A stretch of 64,000 nt of DNA from Furcasterigmium furcatum (GCA_001599815.1 BCIA01000001.1:6778978-6842977), one strand, 5' to 3'; shown: positions 1 to 12,290, counted from the stretch's first letter. Program-made: numbers and translations. The notes: generated by a model from the sequence alone, not told the origin.

Positions 1-230
1 ACGCGAAGCTGAGGGGGCTGTACTGATGGATGGCACATGGTGTCTACGACGAGATGGGAGGAGGCGGCAGACTTTGAGGTGAAGTAAGTAGAATTTGGCA
101 CACATGGCTTCTGTACATCATTTCAAGAATGGAATTGCATCGACTTAGAGGTCGCAATCATTTTAAATTTCCCAGGGAAAAGAATCCGGTGCCTCTGAGT
201 ATCCTCTTCATTACTCTGCGCAGCCGCACC

Positions 231-2824
231 TCATTGCTGCTGATGCTGCTTCTCCGGCTGTCCCGAGAACATGCTGATCCGCTGCGTGGGCAGGAAGGAA
301 TAGTCCAGGTACGCGCTCAGATCCTCGAAGTTATGCGCCGCCGAGCCGCCCATGTTCCCCTGGCGGCCGTCGTACGGCTGCATCCCGGGGACCGTCGCCG
401 CCCCTGGCACGGGGGACGACACGGCCGTCGGGCCCCTGCTCGACTGCTGGTGGTAGAACGAGACCGGCAGGGGAGGGAAGGCCAGGGACATGCTGTCGGG
501 CGACGCGTCCTGGTCGAAGTCGACGATGCCGGTGTAGTCCGGGAAGCCCCCCTCCTGCTGGTTCGCGCCGCCGCCCATGCCCGTCATGCGGCTGTTGGCG
601 GCGTGCTGCATCTCGGCCATGGAGGAGCCCGGGTTCGGCGTCGCGCCGCCCATCTCGGGCTTGGGATCGTCCGAGTACACGGCCTGCCGCAGGTCGAGGA
701 CGGCGTAGCCCTGCTCGCGCGCGCGGAGGAGGCGGCGGGCGAACTTCCTGGCCAGGTTGTCGGCGGTGTCGTCGGGGCCGTTCCAGCGGCGCGACATCTC
801 GACGAGGCTCTGGACGAGGGAGTCGAAGGCCGTCGCGAGGGGCACGCTGTAGTACGCCGAGTGGGCGAGGAACATGCGGCCGCAGATGAAGAGGCAGAAG
901 GCGAACTGGGGGTTCGTGAGGGCGGTCGACCCCTGGAGGAACTTCTCGGCGATGATGGCCACTTCCGTCGCGGCGGCAAGGCAGGTCTCCGAGCTCGAGC
1001 CCGAGGGGAGCCGGAGGCCGCTTGCCTGCCACTCGGGCATCGGGTAGGCGATGCCCTGGTGAAGAAGGACGACGGCCGTGTTGTGTGAGATGTGGGCGAG
1101 GGTGAGGTTGGGGTCGAGGATGCCGTCGCGGTTCAGCGCGCAGGCTTCTCTCCATTGTTCCGGGAGGAAGATCTTCCACCTGTGCTTCCGCGTGAGCTCG
1201 ATGATTCTCAGCTGGATGGTACGGGGGATACATACTGCACAAGTCGCAGGTCCAGCTGCTTGAACTTCAGAAGCCACATCTGGACTTCTTGCGGCCTCGA
1301 GACGTCGACGCCCTGTTGAAGGAAGAACGACGTTACCAGACTCAGGCTCTCCGTCGCCTCGATGCAGTAGGCGAAGCCGCCTAGAGAATCCTGCGCCTCA
1401 CCCTCCGGCCGCGCAGTGGGCAGGGCACCAGCCGCGCCGCCAGACTGGTCTGCCACTCCAAAGTACGGCGTCGGCGTCTGCAGTGGCTCTCCCGCCTCCC
1501 ACAGCGCTCCCTCGCAGGGCAACCGTCGTTTGACGTCTGCGCTTGTCAGGGAGAAGTTCCACCCTGTCGCGATGCTGCAGAAGCGATCTAGGAGGAAGGT
1601 ATTCCAGAAGACGCGTCTGCGCTCTTCTCTCTCGCTCCAGTTTCTCGCTGGGGGTAGGAAAGCCATGCGCTTGATCAGGACCCTCGCCGGGGGCGGGAGA
1701 TCCTCATCCTCTACGCTGAGCTGCAGCTGCTCGACTGTCCGGGTCATGCTTCCTACGATTGACTTGGGCTGCTGTTAGAAGGCAGAGCACAGATAGACGT
1801 CTTAGGCAGTACTTACCCATGACGAGGGGCCTCGGCCATTTCCGATCTATTTGGAATATTAGGACCAGAGCGAGGCGAACAACAAGTGTAGGGCACCCAC
1901 GGTGTCAAAAGCGCATATGATCAGGGCCTGGAGGCTCTCGACCGAGAAAGCGTCCATGCTCTCCAGAATGACGGCCTGCCTGTGCTGCTTGGCCAGCCGA
2001 GCCTTCGCATCCCTGTCTCCCAGCCGCGGGTCGTCTGAGAAGCGGGCGCATGTCGACACAATGGCGTGGAAGATTGTGCGTAGCTTCGGCCGCTCTTCCG
2101 GATTGCTCATGCGTTCTCTGAACTCGAGCACATGGAGCATGGGGATCCATATGTGGATGTTGACGAAGTAGAACTCGACCAGGGAGTCTACGAGGTCGGG
2201 AGGAGGTAGCGAGTCTGTATCATGGGGCGCATTTGCGAAGGTGAATGAGGGATTTGGCCGGGCACTGAGATTGCCGTAGGTTTCCTGGTTGCCGTTCTGC
2301 TGGGGGGCAGACGGCCATTGGGAAGCCGGCGCATCAAGAGGCTGGCCATCCGCGAGGCTGGAAAGGGTAGATTTGAGATGAGTTGCGCACTGCTGCAGTG
2401 ACGGGCCGGATGCGTTTGAGTGCCGCCCAGGGCTTGAGTTGTCGGAGCCGGTAAGGGAGCTCAAATGGTTGAACACCTGCTGCCAGAGCACGCCTTGGCC
2501 CAAGAACATGTGCTCGAGGGTGGCGACCCGTTGGCTCAGGTTCTCGACTGCGCCGGTCCTGAGGCCCGGCTTCGTCTTGCGATCGTCATAGATGCAGTCG
2601 ACATTGTATCTGAGACACGCGGAGCAGGGCTGTTTCCTGCTGCATTTTGCCTTCTTGCGGCGACAAGATTGACAGGCTGGGCCCTCGGGGTCAGAACCGC
2701 CATTGCCATTCTCATGGGCGTCGGACTTGTGGCCCGCGCCGCCATAACGCGCCTTCTTGGCCGGTCGGCTGGGGACGTCGTCCTCGCCGCCGGAGAGGGG
2801 GTCGTCGTCCTCGATCGCGACCAT
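231..2824 (-). CDS. Zn2Cys6 fungal transcription factor (809 aa)
   Basis: Exons 2824-1901, 1846-1817, 1762-1236 and 1179-231; introns of 54, 54 and 56 nt with GTGGGT, GTAAGT and GTATGT donors. The 30-nt second exon is needed to rebuild the family motif GNGRGPSSW, which runs into SIVGSMTRTVEQ. Residues 51-77 carry a canonical binuclear zinc cluster (C51, C54, C61, C67, C70, C77), followed by a linker with RTGAVENLSQR and a leucine-rich dimerisation stretch. The middle region (about 235-600) matches the fungal-specific transcription factor domain; the C-terminus is low-complexity and Gln-rich. An upstream in-frame ATG at 2896 would add a hydrophobic leader, so I prefer 2824, which gives an acidic start typical of the family. 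Nuclear DNA-binding regulator; target unknown. It lies divergent to the ACS transporter at 4174, so joint regulation is possible. The third acceptor (CAAG) is the least certain splice. Confidence 0.88.
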
Positions 2825-4173
2825 GCTCAGGGTGATTATGAGACAGCAGTAGATGGAGCAACGAAGAATGAACCAGAGGTGTTGATACCTATGCACGAGC
2901 AGATGATGGGCATGAAAAGGTAACCGAGAAATCCATCTTTCTCTCTATCTGCTGGTGGGGCAACTCGGGAGCTCTACCACTTTGTATCTTGAGCGAGCCT
3001 GGCCTGGAGCTACCTCCAGCTCACTCCAGCCCGTCCGTGCTCCCCACCACCATCTCCGCACATTGTGCTTGTTCGGGATTAGGGGCCCTGAGTCGCTAAC
3101 GGAGAACCCTGCTAGTGCCTCGAAGCGATCACTGGGCGGCACTCGTCATCCCGCCCAAGTCGTCAACTCCAAGGATATATCCCTCTTCCATCCCTGGAAT
3201 AGAGCTGACTCGGAAGGAAATGAAGATCGGTCCTGTGTGGCCAGAGCAAGAATCTCGCTCATCCTTCTATCTGGCTCCAAGAGAAGAAGCCCAGTCCCCT
3301 GTCCTACCATTCTCTCCCCTGCCAGAAGGGTGTAAGCCACTCAGCCAGGGCAACTCAGCAAGAACCCTGGCAACTGCACGACATGCAGCCCTCTCCAAGC
3401 AGACTCGGGATGGTTCGGTAGTAGGTCTTTGAAGAAGGATGCCATGGTAGAGGTCTTTAAAGGCTCGGTTCGGGGGTTGGAACTACCCAAGCGGTCGGCA
3501 TTGGACCTGGAGGATAAGCCAGTGGGCCGGTCTAATTTCTACCAAAGTCAGTTAGTGGCCCCTTCCAAGTACCTAGCCGCCCTGTCGTTGGAACCCTGCA
3601 ACTTGAGCTGTCAACGCCAACTCCGAGACGTTGATGCCGTCGGGTCGCATGATCGAGGAGAGGGGGATATGACCCTTCCTGAATGCACTGCATACCCCGA
3701 CAGCCCGGAAAATGTCCTCGTTCGTCTGTAGCCCCCGCCGAAAGCTCCCCCGCACGCCACGGGCCCTCCACAAGTTGGCGCTAGTTGATCGCGTGAAGAA
3801 CGCCGCCGGCCGGCGGGCGAAGTCCCGGAGCTGCTCCGGCGCACAAACTTAGTCCGGGCCCATCGACATCACCCCATCCTCAACTCCCCCGGATCACTCC
3901 CCGGCCGCCACTCTTGTGCCCCATGCTTCCCATCCGGCACTCTCCGCAGTCCTGGCCGGATCCCGCTCGCTCCTTGACGGCCTTTGGGGAAAGCCAGAGT
4001 CGTTGGACAGCCAGGCTCGAGGTCGGCGAGATATAGAAAGAAGCCTCCAAGACGATCTCTCGTCACTCTTGTCGCCATCACCATCCAGCATCACCGGTCG
4101 TCCCTTCAAGCCGGACAGCCTAGCGACCTCAGAATAAACACCGAGGACCGACATCCACAGGACATCCATCGAC
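2825..4173. promoter_or_regulatory. Divergent intergenic region, regulator / ACS transporter
   Basis: About 1.35 kb between two divergent genes. The short open frames here lack codon-level plausibility or family features. The only structure I see is a 14-bp perfect palindrome CCGCCGGCCGGCGG at 3803-3816, whose last 12 bases recur upstream of the second MFS gene at 14257-14268. CGG-type inverted or everted triplets are typical Zn2Cys6 sites, so this is a candidate operator. Confidence 0.45.
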
Positions 4174-6014
4174 ATGGCCGACAACAAGTCAGACGTCGTC
4201 CCTCATGCGACTCGCCAGGATGGAGTTGACACTCAGGACGACTCCATCAGCCCGACGCCCCCGACCAGGGACATTCACCCCACCGGTCGTGAGGATCCCG
4301 ATGCCGAGGTGAGTTGACCTGCAAAGTCCTCTCCAGTAGTGGTGTTTCGAGATTCTGCGAAAATAGCGACCGACTGACATGGGAACACAGACCGCGGCCT
4401 ATGCCACGGGCGAGGCTATCTACATCGACGAGGCGACCAACAAGAGGCTGTTCTGGACGGTGAACAAGCGCATCCTCCTCTGCATGCTTGGCACCTACTT
4501 CTGCCAGTCCCTTGACAAAGGCACCCTCGGCTTTGCCTCCATCATGGGCATCATCGAGGACGCCAACCTGGAGAGCCAGCAATACAGGTATGTGCTGCGA
4601 ACCAACCCACCCACTTCGACATCTGTGAGGACTCGGGACTAACAGACCCCAAGTTGGCTCGGCACGATCCTCTACATGGGTGTGCTCTTCGGAGAGTACC
4701 CTACCAACCTCCTGATCCAGAAGCTCCCCATCGCAAAGTACCTCGCCGCCAACATCTTCTGCTGGGGCGTCGTCATCGCCTGCTCCGCCGCCGCGGAGAG
4801 CTTCGCCCCCCTGATGGTCGTCCGCTTCCTCCTGGGTATGTTCGAGTCGTGCGTGCAGCCCTGCTTCATCATCATGACCTCCATGTGGTGGCGCCGCGAG
4901 GAGCAGAGCGTCCTGACCTCGCTCTGGTACTGCATGACCGGCGTCCAGCTCATGGTCGGCGGCCTGATCGCCTATGGCGCCTCCCACTACGACGGGTCCG
5001 TCATGAAGAACTGGCAGCTGCTGTTCATGGTCCTCGGCATCGCCACCTGCCTGTGGGGCCTCTTCGTCGGCTGGTTCCTCCCCGACTCCCCCATGAAGGC
5101 AAAGTGCTTCGACGAGGACACCAAGCGCCTGCTCATCGAGCGCGTCCGCGCCAACGAGACCGGCATCCAGAACAAGACCTACAAGAAGCACCAGGTCTTC
5201 GAGACACTCACCGATCCCGTCGTCTGGTGCTACGTCCTGCTGCAGGTCACCTCGACCCTCGTCATCGGCGGTCTCGGTGTCTTCTCCAACCTGATCATCC
5301 GCTCGTTCGGCTTCAGCCTCTTTGAGACTCAGCTCCTCAACATCGCCCAGGGTGCCCTCACCATCATGATCATGATCGGGTCCGCCTTCACTGCCCAGAA
5401 AACCAAGCAGACCGCCATCACCATGCACGTAAGTTGTGACTCTATGTTTCCTTGGCGAGGGCCTCAGATACTAACTGCAACTCTAGGTCTGGTCTTTCCC
5501 CGCTATCATCGGCACTGCCATCATCTACAACTTCGAGCCCACCCAGAGCAACCGCGTCGGCCTCCTCATCGCCTTCTACTGCACCCAGTTCTTCCTCGCG
5601 GAGGGTAACCTGATCTTCTCCCTGATCTCCCGCAACGTTGCCGGACGTACGTGCCCCTGATTCCTCAGATTCGTAGTCCATGACTGACAATGTCCACGCG
5701 CAGAGACCAAAAAATCCACCGCCCTGACCATGAGCTTCATCGGCTGGGCCGCAGGCAACATGGCCGCGCCCCAGATCTTCCAGGCCTCCGACAGGCCGCG
5801 CTACCGCAACGGCTTCACCGCCCACTTCTGCCTCTACGTCGTCTTCAACATCCTGCTCGTCGTCATGCGCATCCTCCTCACCCGCCGCAACAAGCTCAAG
5901 CGCAGCGCCGCCGTCGCCGAGGCCGGCGCCACCGGCGAGGAGAAGATCGCCCACAGCAACGCGTTTGCTGACCTGACGGATAAGGAGAACCCTGACTTCC
6001 GCTACGACTTCTAA
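4174..6014 (+). CDS. MFS transporter, anion:cation symporter (allantoate permease-like) family, 525 aa
   Basis: Exons 4174-4308, 4391-4587, 4654-5428, 5487-5646 and 5704-6014 join in phase. The first exon encodes a polar cytosolic N-terminus (MADNKSDVV...). The second starts the first membrane helix region (KRILLCMLGTYFCQSLDKG) and the third begins with YSWLGTILYMGVLFGEYPTN, the TM1-TM2 signature of the ACS/Dal5 family of organic-anion, vitamin and allantoate permeases. About 12 hydrophobic segments are visible, with a long cytosolic loop around KAKCFDEDTKRLLIERVRAN between TM6 and TM7. Plasma-membrane uptake of a small organic acid or vitamin is likely; the substrate cannot be read from sequence. 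It is divergent from the Zn2Cys6 regulator and has a GC-rich palindrome 370 bp upstream. The large antisense open frame across it is a codon-bias shadow. Confidence 0.92.
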
Positions 6015-7009
6015 GAGAATGCGCGATGAAGGTGCTAGCGCTGCAAAACAAAAAGCGTGAGGTTCCATCTGGGAGACGTCCGTCAAGGTTGTCGCTGAAG
6101 CGCTGCTTGGAGTCTCGAGGACAAAGCTCTGCTTGGTGATGGATTATCAGAGTTTCGCTCATGGGGCATCTTCCTGGGTGGAAAGGGATCTCCTTCCTCG
6201 TGTATCCGTCATCTTTCGCGAGATGTACACAACTTAGTGCCTCGTAATGGAAGGATTAAGTGTTTAATGGCTCGTCCTGACGTTGATGTGATAACCAAGG
6301 GTGGGATCCATCGTATTGCTAAAGGCGAAGACCTGCGGAGGGGAAATAACACTAAGCTGACTTCCCGACTTTGTGCTGCCGACTGTAATTCGAGAAACAA
6401 GGACATCCTAACGAAGCGTTGCATGGGAACTGCGGCCTTCTTATGCACCTTCGCTAGGGTCAGGGTGCCTCATTCCAAGTCCTCGGGTGGACCGTTCCCA
6501 GCCATCTTGTCATACTTATTGGTGGAATCATGATACCGCGTCGTTGACAAAAGGCCTTTCTGCCGGATGAGCCTCAAGATAGCCCGATGACCGAAGTCCC
6601 GGGCCCGGATGAAGGCCGTTCGCACCAACTCTACTCCCAAACACCCCAGATTCGTGAGGAGTGTTTCCTGCCAAGCCTCGCTAGGGGTATTCAGCCTGAA
6701 TTCCACTGACTGCGGATACTCCACGCCTTGCCCCGGTAGTCAAGGTTCAGCATGCAAAGTGCGGAGGAGTTGGAGAAACTTGGGGAAACGCGCGAGCCTA
6801 GACGGAGAAGCTCGTGATAATTTCCCCGGACGGTTGGAGTTGAGGAGGATCGGAGTGTTGATCGTCCATGGAGCTGCCGACTTTGGGCGAAGTTAAGATG
6901 TAATAAAAGGCAGCTACTCTCGCGCTTGGGAAACAGGAGACTCTGTTCTCGGTACCGGCTGCTTGTTCTCTCGCTTCCCTTTACCTCCTGCACAATCAAA
7001 GCCGTCGCC
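6015..7009. other. Intergenic region with GH28 promoter
   Basis: About 1 kb between the transporter and the GH28 gene. I see no supported gene. A TATA-like TAATAAAAGG lies at 6901-6910, about 100 bp before the GH28 start codon. Confidence 0.4.
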
Positions 7010-8460
7010 ATGGTGTCTTCCAAGCTCGTTGCTCTCGCTGCCATTGCGCTGGGCAGCTTCGCCGATGCGCACGAGGCCCCCAAGCGCCCCGACATCCGAC
7101 CTACTCCTCACCAGCCCTTTAAGGCCTTCCCTGCCTCGACCCCTCGCAGCGATAAGACCTGCTTCGTGAAGCCCAGCTGCACCAAGGGCGGCGACGATGG
7201 GCCCAAGATCCTCAAGGCCTTCGAGGAGTGCAACAACGGCGGCACGGTCGTCCTCGACAAGGACTACACGCTGTGCTCCCGCCTGGACCTCCGCTTCCTC
7301 AAGCACATTGACATCGCCCTGACCGGCTCCATCACCTTCTGCGATGACCTCGACGTCTGGACTTCCGACTACATCTTCCAGTTCCCCTTCCAGGAGCAGG
7401 GCAGCTGGTGGCTCTGGGGAGGCGAGGACATTAACCTGTACGGCCTCGGCACGGGCACCATCAACGGCAATGGCCAGGTGTGGTACGACGCCTACGCCGC
7501 CGACGGCAACCGCGACGTCCAGCGCCCGCTACTCTTCGTCACGGACGGTTGGAAGGGCGGCTCCATCACGGGCCTGAACCTGCGCGGCTCGCCCCAGTGG
7601 TTCAACCTGATCGCGAACAGTTCGGACCTGCTCATCTCCGACATCGACATGTTCTCGCGTTCCAACTCGAAGTGGGAGGCCAAGAACCTCGACGGCTGGG
7701 ACCTCTACCGCTCCGACAACGTGGTCATCCAGAACTCGTACCTGGACCACGACGACGACTGCGTCTCGTTCAAGCCCAACAGCACCAACATCATCATCCA
7801 GGGCCTCGTGTGCAACAACTCCCACGGCATCTCCGTCGGCTCCCTCGGCCAGTACCCCGGCGTCTTCGATGTCGTCGAGAACCTGTACATCTACAACATC
7901 TCCATGAGCAACGCCACCGACAGCGCGAGGCTCAAGGTCTGGCCCGGCGAGGGCGCGGAGACCAACCCCGGATGGATCGGCGGCGGCGGCGCGGGCATCG
8001 TGCGCAACGTCACCTACGAGAAGTTCTTCGTCGACAACAACGACGCCGCGCTGGCGATCGACCAATGTAAGAGCGCTTGCTGCTGCTGTCGTTTACGAGT
8101 TTCGATTCGCTGACAGAGTGATTCCCAGGCTACGGTGCCATCAACGCGAAGACGTGCCAGGAGAACCCCTCCCTGATGGTGATCACCGACGTCGTTTTCA
8201 AGGACTTCTACGGTGTCACCTCCAAGAAGAACGACCCCATCGTCGGGTCTCTCATCTGCAGTGACGAGAACGTGAGTCTGCCCTGGAACGAGTCCCCCTA
8301 GCACTTCGTATACTGACTTTCGTGACTTCAGAGCTGCGACAACATCCGGGCCGAGGATATCCGCGTCGAGCCTCCCAGTGGCAACCCTCCTAGGTGGAGG
8401 TGCAGGAACATGGACGAGGATCTCTTGGAGCTCAACGGCGTTGGATGTGTGGCGGCTTAG
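7010..8460 (+). CDS. Glycoside hydrolase family 28, exo-polygalacturonase-like (442 aa)
   Basis: Exons 7010-8066, 8129-8271 and 8332-8460. The N-terminus MVSSKLVALAAIALGSFADA is a signal peptide, so the enzyme is secreted. Visible GH28 landmarks: NLDGWD (N226-D231), the catalytic aspartates in HDDDC (D248-D250, C251), CNNSHGISVGS with the active-site H272, and RLKVW (R307-K309). NLD replaces the usual NTD and RLK the usual RIK; both are conservative, and the KVWPG context is typical of exo-acting polygalacturonases. Many N-glycosylation sequons and a Cys-rich C-terminus (RCRNM...GVGCVAA) also fit. Role: release of galacturonate from the non-reducing end of pectin in plant cell walls. Rhamnogalacturonan hydrolase is a less likely alternative. 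Upstream is an ACS transporter that could handle organic acids, but co-regulation is inference. Confidence 0.9.
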
Positions 8461-9449
8461 GGGCAGCCGAAAGCTGCTTTGGCATGTGATCTGTAGAATA
8501 AAGGACGGACGATTCATGACTGACGGAGCCCTGAAAAATTATGTCGGAGTCTTTTCTCGATTCTGGTACCTTGTTCTTGCACTCGAATCATTCATTTAAG
8601 CCGTTTAAAGTGATTTTCGACTGTTCTAGATCACGATACTTCGTAGGACGAGCTTCTATTTACACCCGTTAGAACCATACTTTAACTCTGCCAACCAACA
8701 CGCCAAGAAGTGGCTCCCCAAGTGCAAATTCAGTGTCTGAATTTTCCATTCTCATACCGCAATCCTTGACTGGAACGAATTCGGCATTCATGAGCGCCGA
8801 GTTAGACCGGCCCCAAGATGCGTGCGCTCGGCAAGGAGGCCGGCTCGGCGGTCATGGTTCCATTGGACCCCGCATGATCCCTGGCGTTTGCCCCAGTTCC
8901 AAGACCCAGAACCCCCGAGTGGAGCTGCTGTCAGGTTGGGGATTTCCCGTCAATCAACAACTCGGCATCTGGGAGCTAAGCATGGTCAATGCCTGCGACT
9001 AAGCTGCTAGACTGCTGGAAGTCCCTGTTCCTGGGGCGCAGCGGCGACACGTATCTATTTAACCGGAGTAGCTAAAGATGTGGAGGCTCCAAAGGGGGAA
9101 AGCTTTCCTGGACGATGGTCGAGCTCGTGGCCACCTGGTTCTCCTCTCACAACACCAAGGCAAGGCACTCAAGTATCATGGCTGGAGTTTTCCAAATTCT
9201 CGAGACTGAAAAATGGACAAAACAATTGCATCGTGTTTTGAAAGGAAGGCTGCAGAAACCTTGCCATGGCCGGCCCTTTCGATCCAATTGCCTTATAAAT
9301 TCACGAACACCCGTCTCAACATCATTTCCCGCACCCGGACCCCAGTAGTAACCCATGGATGTCAGCTTGACACCCTCTTAGCCCCTGAAATGCCCCGAAC
9401 ACTCGGGTCAGGCCATGCTCATGATCCGCTGATCCGACAGTCCGGCCAC
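8461..9449. other. Convergent intergenic region without visible gene
   Basis: About 1 kb between two convergent 3' ends. No open frame with coding features, no RNA gene and no repeat recognised. Confidence 0.4.
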
Positions 9450-10167
9450 TCAGATGGGAGGCACATCCACCCAGAAGCGTGTGTCGTCGGTGCGGTAGCG
9501 GGTGTTCGAGTCGATCCTCCCCTGGATCCACTGAATGGCCTCCTTGTACCTCCGAATGTCGGCCGTGTTCGGGTTGTTGAGGCCGGTGGCTCCGTTGCGG
9601 TGGCCGGCGAACCACCTGTCGTACCCGTAGTAGTTCTGGCAGTCCCAGCGGGAGGCCACGTCGGCGTAGAGGTCAGAGCTGTCATCGATTAGGCCTGCAA
9701 CATCCTAAGACTGCCAACAACGGGAGCGAGCGCTTACTTGAGCCTGGCGCCGTTGTTCCACTGGCTGGTGCTCTGGCCGACGAAGCCAGCCCGAGAGGCG
9801 CAGACGCGCAGCATGCCCCAGTTCTGCTTGAAGACGCCAAAGTTGGCGGCATCGTCGCGCTTGTTGTCACCTGGCGATTGCGTCAGCCGGACCTCTGCGC
9901 AGATCCCCAACTCTCCATCCACCTACCATAGGCGTAATTGGTTGTCATGGTGTCGGTCTCGAGCATGGCGAGGGCCAGGTCGAGGGTGTTGCCCCCGGCG
10001 TTGAGGATGGCCTGCTTGCGTCTGCCGAGGCCCGAGACCGTGTATTCTCCGCGGTCTGACTGTCGCGCCTCGAGACCATCGCTGGCTTGGTCGGTGGCAG
10101 GAAGTGCACAGACCGGGGAGGCAACGGCCAGGAGGGCAAGAAGGGCAGGGAGAACAGAGAGCTGCAT
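9450..10167 (-). CDS. Conserved small secreted protein of unknown function (200 aa)
   Basis: Exons 10167-9927, 9870-9738 and 9678-9450 join in phase. A signal peptide (MQLSVLPALLALLAVASPVCA) is followed by a short pro-region ending near DGLEARQ and a mature protein of about 165 residues. The mature part reads like a well-conserved fungal family: LDLALAMLETDTMTTNYAYG, DDAANFGVFKQNW, WDCQNYYGYDRWFAGHRNG and a tail TRFWVDVPPI. The spacing of Glu/Asp, aromatics and the NFG...KQNW element is reminiscent of lysozyme-like folds, but I cannot assign a catalytic residue and make no functional claim. Only two cysteines remain in the mature region. A TATAAGTA element lies on the coding strand about 80 bp upstream (plus 10243-10250). 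Flanked by GH28 and an NmrA-like gene; no operon-like link. Confidence 0.85.
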
Positions 10168-11117
10168 ATTGAAGGCCGGTGATTTGTTTCGAAGGTGGTT
10201 CTGGATTGGTGGTAGAAGAATTGGCTTGATGGCAGGATGGGACGGTGTACTTATACTTCTTGGACTCAGAACATCCAGTCGCCATGACCCGCCGGGGGCC
10301 AATGTCCTTGACCCTATGCCTCGGGAAGTAACTTGGAGGTCGTAATACGAGGTAAAGTCATCAACTGTAGTGGATTGATTGAAACCACCTCACTCAACTT
10401 GGCACTGGTGGCGGAAGGCTCGGAGCCGCCCTAGTTAATTAGATGGCCAAGGTCATTCATGCAACCAGCCATCGCCACATATCGATCCCTGGGACACACA
10501 AGTCCAGGGGGTCGCGGCAGCTAGACCACAACAGGCGTGGATGGCTCGGTTTCCCCGCACCCGCGGTTTAAGTGCCGGTCAGGTTGCATCGAGCCACCCG
10601 CTCAAGACTCGGCGGCATCCCACGTACTGGCATCTGTCTCGCAGGCAGAGACCGGGCAAGCCGAGGAACCACCACGGAGATGAGCAACCCGTGTTTGCAC
10701 GGGGCGCTACGGGCCGCCTTAATATGCCTATTATTGCCAGGTGAGACCTATCCGCCGTATGCTTGGTGGTGTGGAGTGGCTCAAGGATGAGGCCGTCGTG
10801 TAAATCGCAGTGCTCGCTGAACCATCTTTACTAATTGTTCGCCATCTGAGCGGTGCGACCTGATCCATGATGTCATGGTCGTGATTATGAGCACCATCAG
10901 TGGATGTGGATACTGGGAGGAGCTTTGGTGGTTGAGGAACAAAGGAATGTCTCCGACGTAAGCAACAGAAACCTTAACTTGTCTCACAAGTCTCCGACGT
11001 TTGAGTGAGACTGGCACATAAAGCTGTTGGATGTCTTCGCTCCTGTAAAATCATGCTTGTTCATAGCAATGTCTTGCTGTGTTCTTGAGTAAAATCGATC
11101 GGTCAACGGCTGCAGAG
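10168..11117. other. Divergent intergenic region
   Basis: About 950 bp between the secreted-protein gene and the NmrA-like gene. It holds the TATAAGTA of the former close to 10245; otherwise I see nothing supported. Confidence 0.4.
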
Positions 11118-12104
11118 ATGTCGGTTTTCAAGAAGATCGCTGTAGTTGGTGTAAGTCCTCCTGCCAGAACAGACCGACACGGAGCGAAAAATGAAAACGA
11201 CAGAAACTTACACGATTCCTAGGGCACCGGGAACCTCGGTCGTATTGTTGTGTCCAAGCTGGCCGAGACAAGAGATTACGACCTCCGTGTTCTTTGCCGC
11301 AAGGACTCCTCCAGCCCCCGCAACGGCGCGGTCAGGTATGTCGAGGTTGACTACACATCCCGTGACAGCGTCGTCGCCGCAATCGACGGCTGCGATGCGG
11401 TCGTGAATACACTGAGCGTCATGGCCTCAGTGGAACAGCACGCCGTCCTCGACGCGGTGATCGAGGCCCAGATCCCGCGATACTTCCCGGCCAACTGGGG
11501 CTCGTGGCCGCCCGCAACGGGCAGCGCTATATCGCTTCTCCAGGCGATGCCCTTTATGGACACGAGGCGGCAGATCAATTACAGGGTTGAGACTGCGGCC
11601 GTGGAGGGAAAGTTGACGTACACATCCCTGGTTGGCGGTGCATGGCTCGAGACCTTTTTCCAGGTTCCCGTCATGATGTCCCTCCCAGACGGCAAGTTCT
11701 TCATACACCGCAACCCGGATGCCGAGCTCTCCTACACCAGCAAGGAAATGTGCGCGGAAGCGCTTGTCGGTGCCCTTAAGAAGCCGGAGGAGACGAAGAA
11801 CCGGCATCTAGAGATTGAGCTCATCCGCATCTCGCAGAGTAAGGCGCTGGATCTGGTCAGGGCGGCGCTGCCGGGTGTGGAGATTGAAGTGGTGCAGTCG
11901 GAATACGAGGAGAGGTACGGCAAGTCCTTGAAAGCCATGAGGACTGGTGCAATGAGCGTCGAGGCGCATGGAGGTTTGTTGAGCAAGATCTTCTTTGATC
12001 CCGATGCCAGCCATCTGTCGTTGAGGAACGACAACGAGCTGCTCGGGGTAAAGTCGGCGTCAGAGGAGGACTTCAAGCGCATGGTTCAAGCGCTGGGACA
12101 GTGA
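11118..12104 (+). CDS. NmrA-like / isoflavone-reductase-family NAD(P)-binding protein (304 aa)
   Basis: A 33-nt first exon (11118-11150, MSVFKKIAVVG) is joined to 11223-12104. The junction rebuilds the Rossmann motif VVGGTGNLG, which confirms the intron (GTAAGT...CCTAG). The next elements fit the NmrA/PCBER branch of atypical short-chain dehydrogenases: LRVLCRKDSS as the phosphate-recognising loop, VDYTSRDSVVAAIDGCDAVV, and FPANWGSWP where these enzymes have FxPSEFG. The C-terminal half holds KEMCAEALVGALKKP and a substrate-binding helix region. Cytosolic oxidoreductase or redox sensor using NADP(H); substrate unknown. Family length is usually about 300, so the gene looks intact. It converges on the MCT-like transporter with only 186 bp between stop codons. 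Confidence 0.9.
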
Positions 12105-12290
12105 TAATCGATGCAGAAAAGTCCATGGACAAGAGAAACGAAATTTAGGTACACAACAGAGCAAGTCGGGTCAGCCTCTTAGCATGGTATCCGTAGTTGA
12201 AGCTCGCCCGGAGGCGGAGACGTCCCACCCACATCTAGACGAACAAGGAATCTGTGGCACTATTTGTTGATACATCGTAGGGTTTGCCCG

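Noticed and set aside
129..1088. 319-residue plus-strand frame over the Zn2Cys6 gene's last exon
   Set aside because: Arg/Ala/Val-rich shadow; the minus-strand frame continues the regulator and fits its family.
2825..2896. Upstream ATG extension of the Zn2Cys6 protein (hydrophobic leader)
   Set aside because: A hydrophobic leader before a nuclear regulator is implausible; the start at 2824 gives the expected acidic N-terminus.
2955..3335. Open frames between the regulator and the ACS transporter
   Set aside because: Composition looks random, no splice-supported continuation and no domain.
4247..5428. 393-residue open frame antisense to the ACS transporter
   Set aside because: Acidic, Gly/Val/Asp-rich composition is the mirror of GC-rich third positions; the plus strand has a clear MFS gene with introns.
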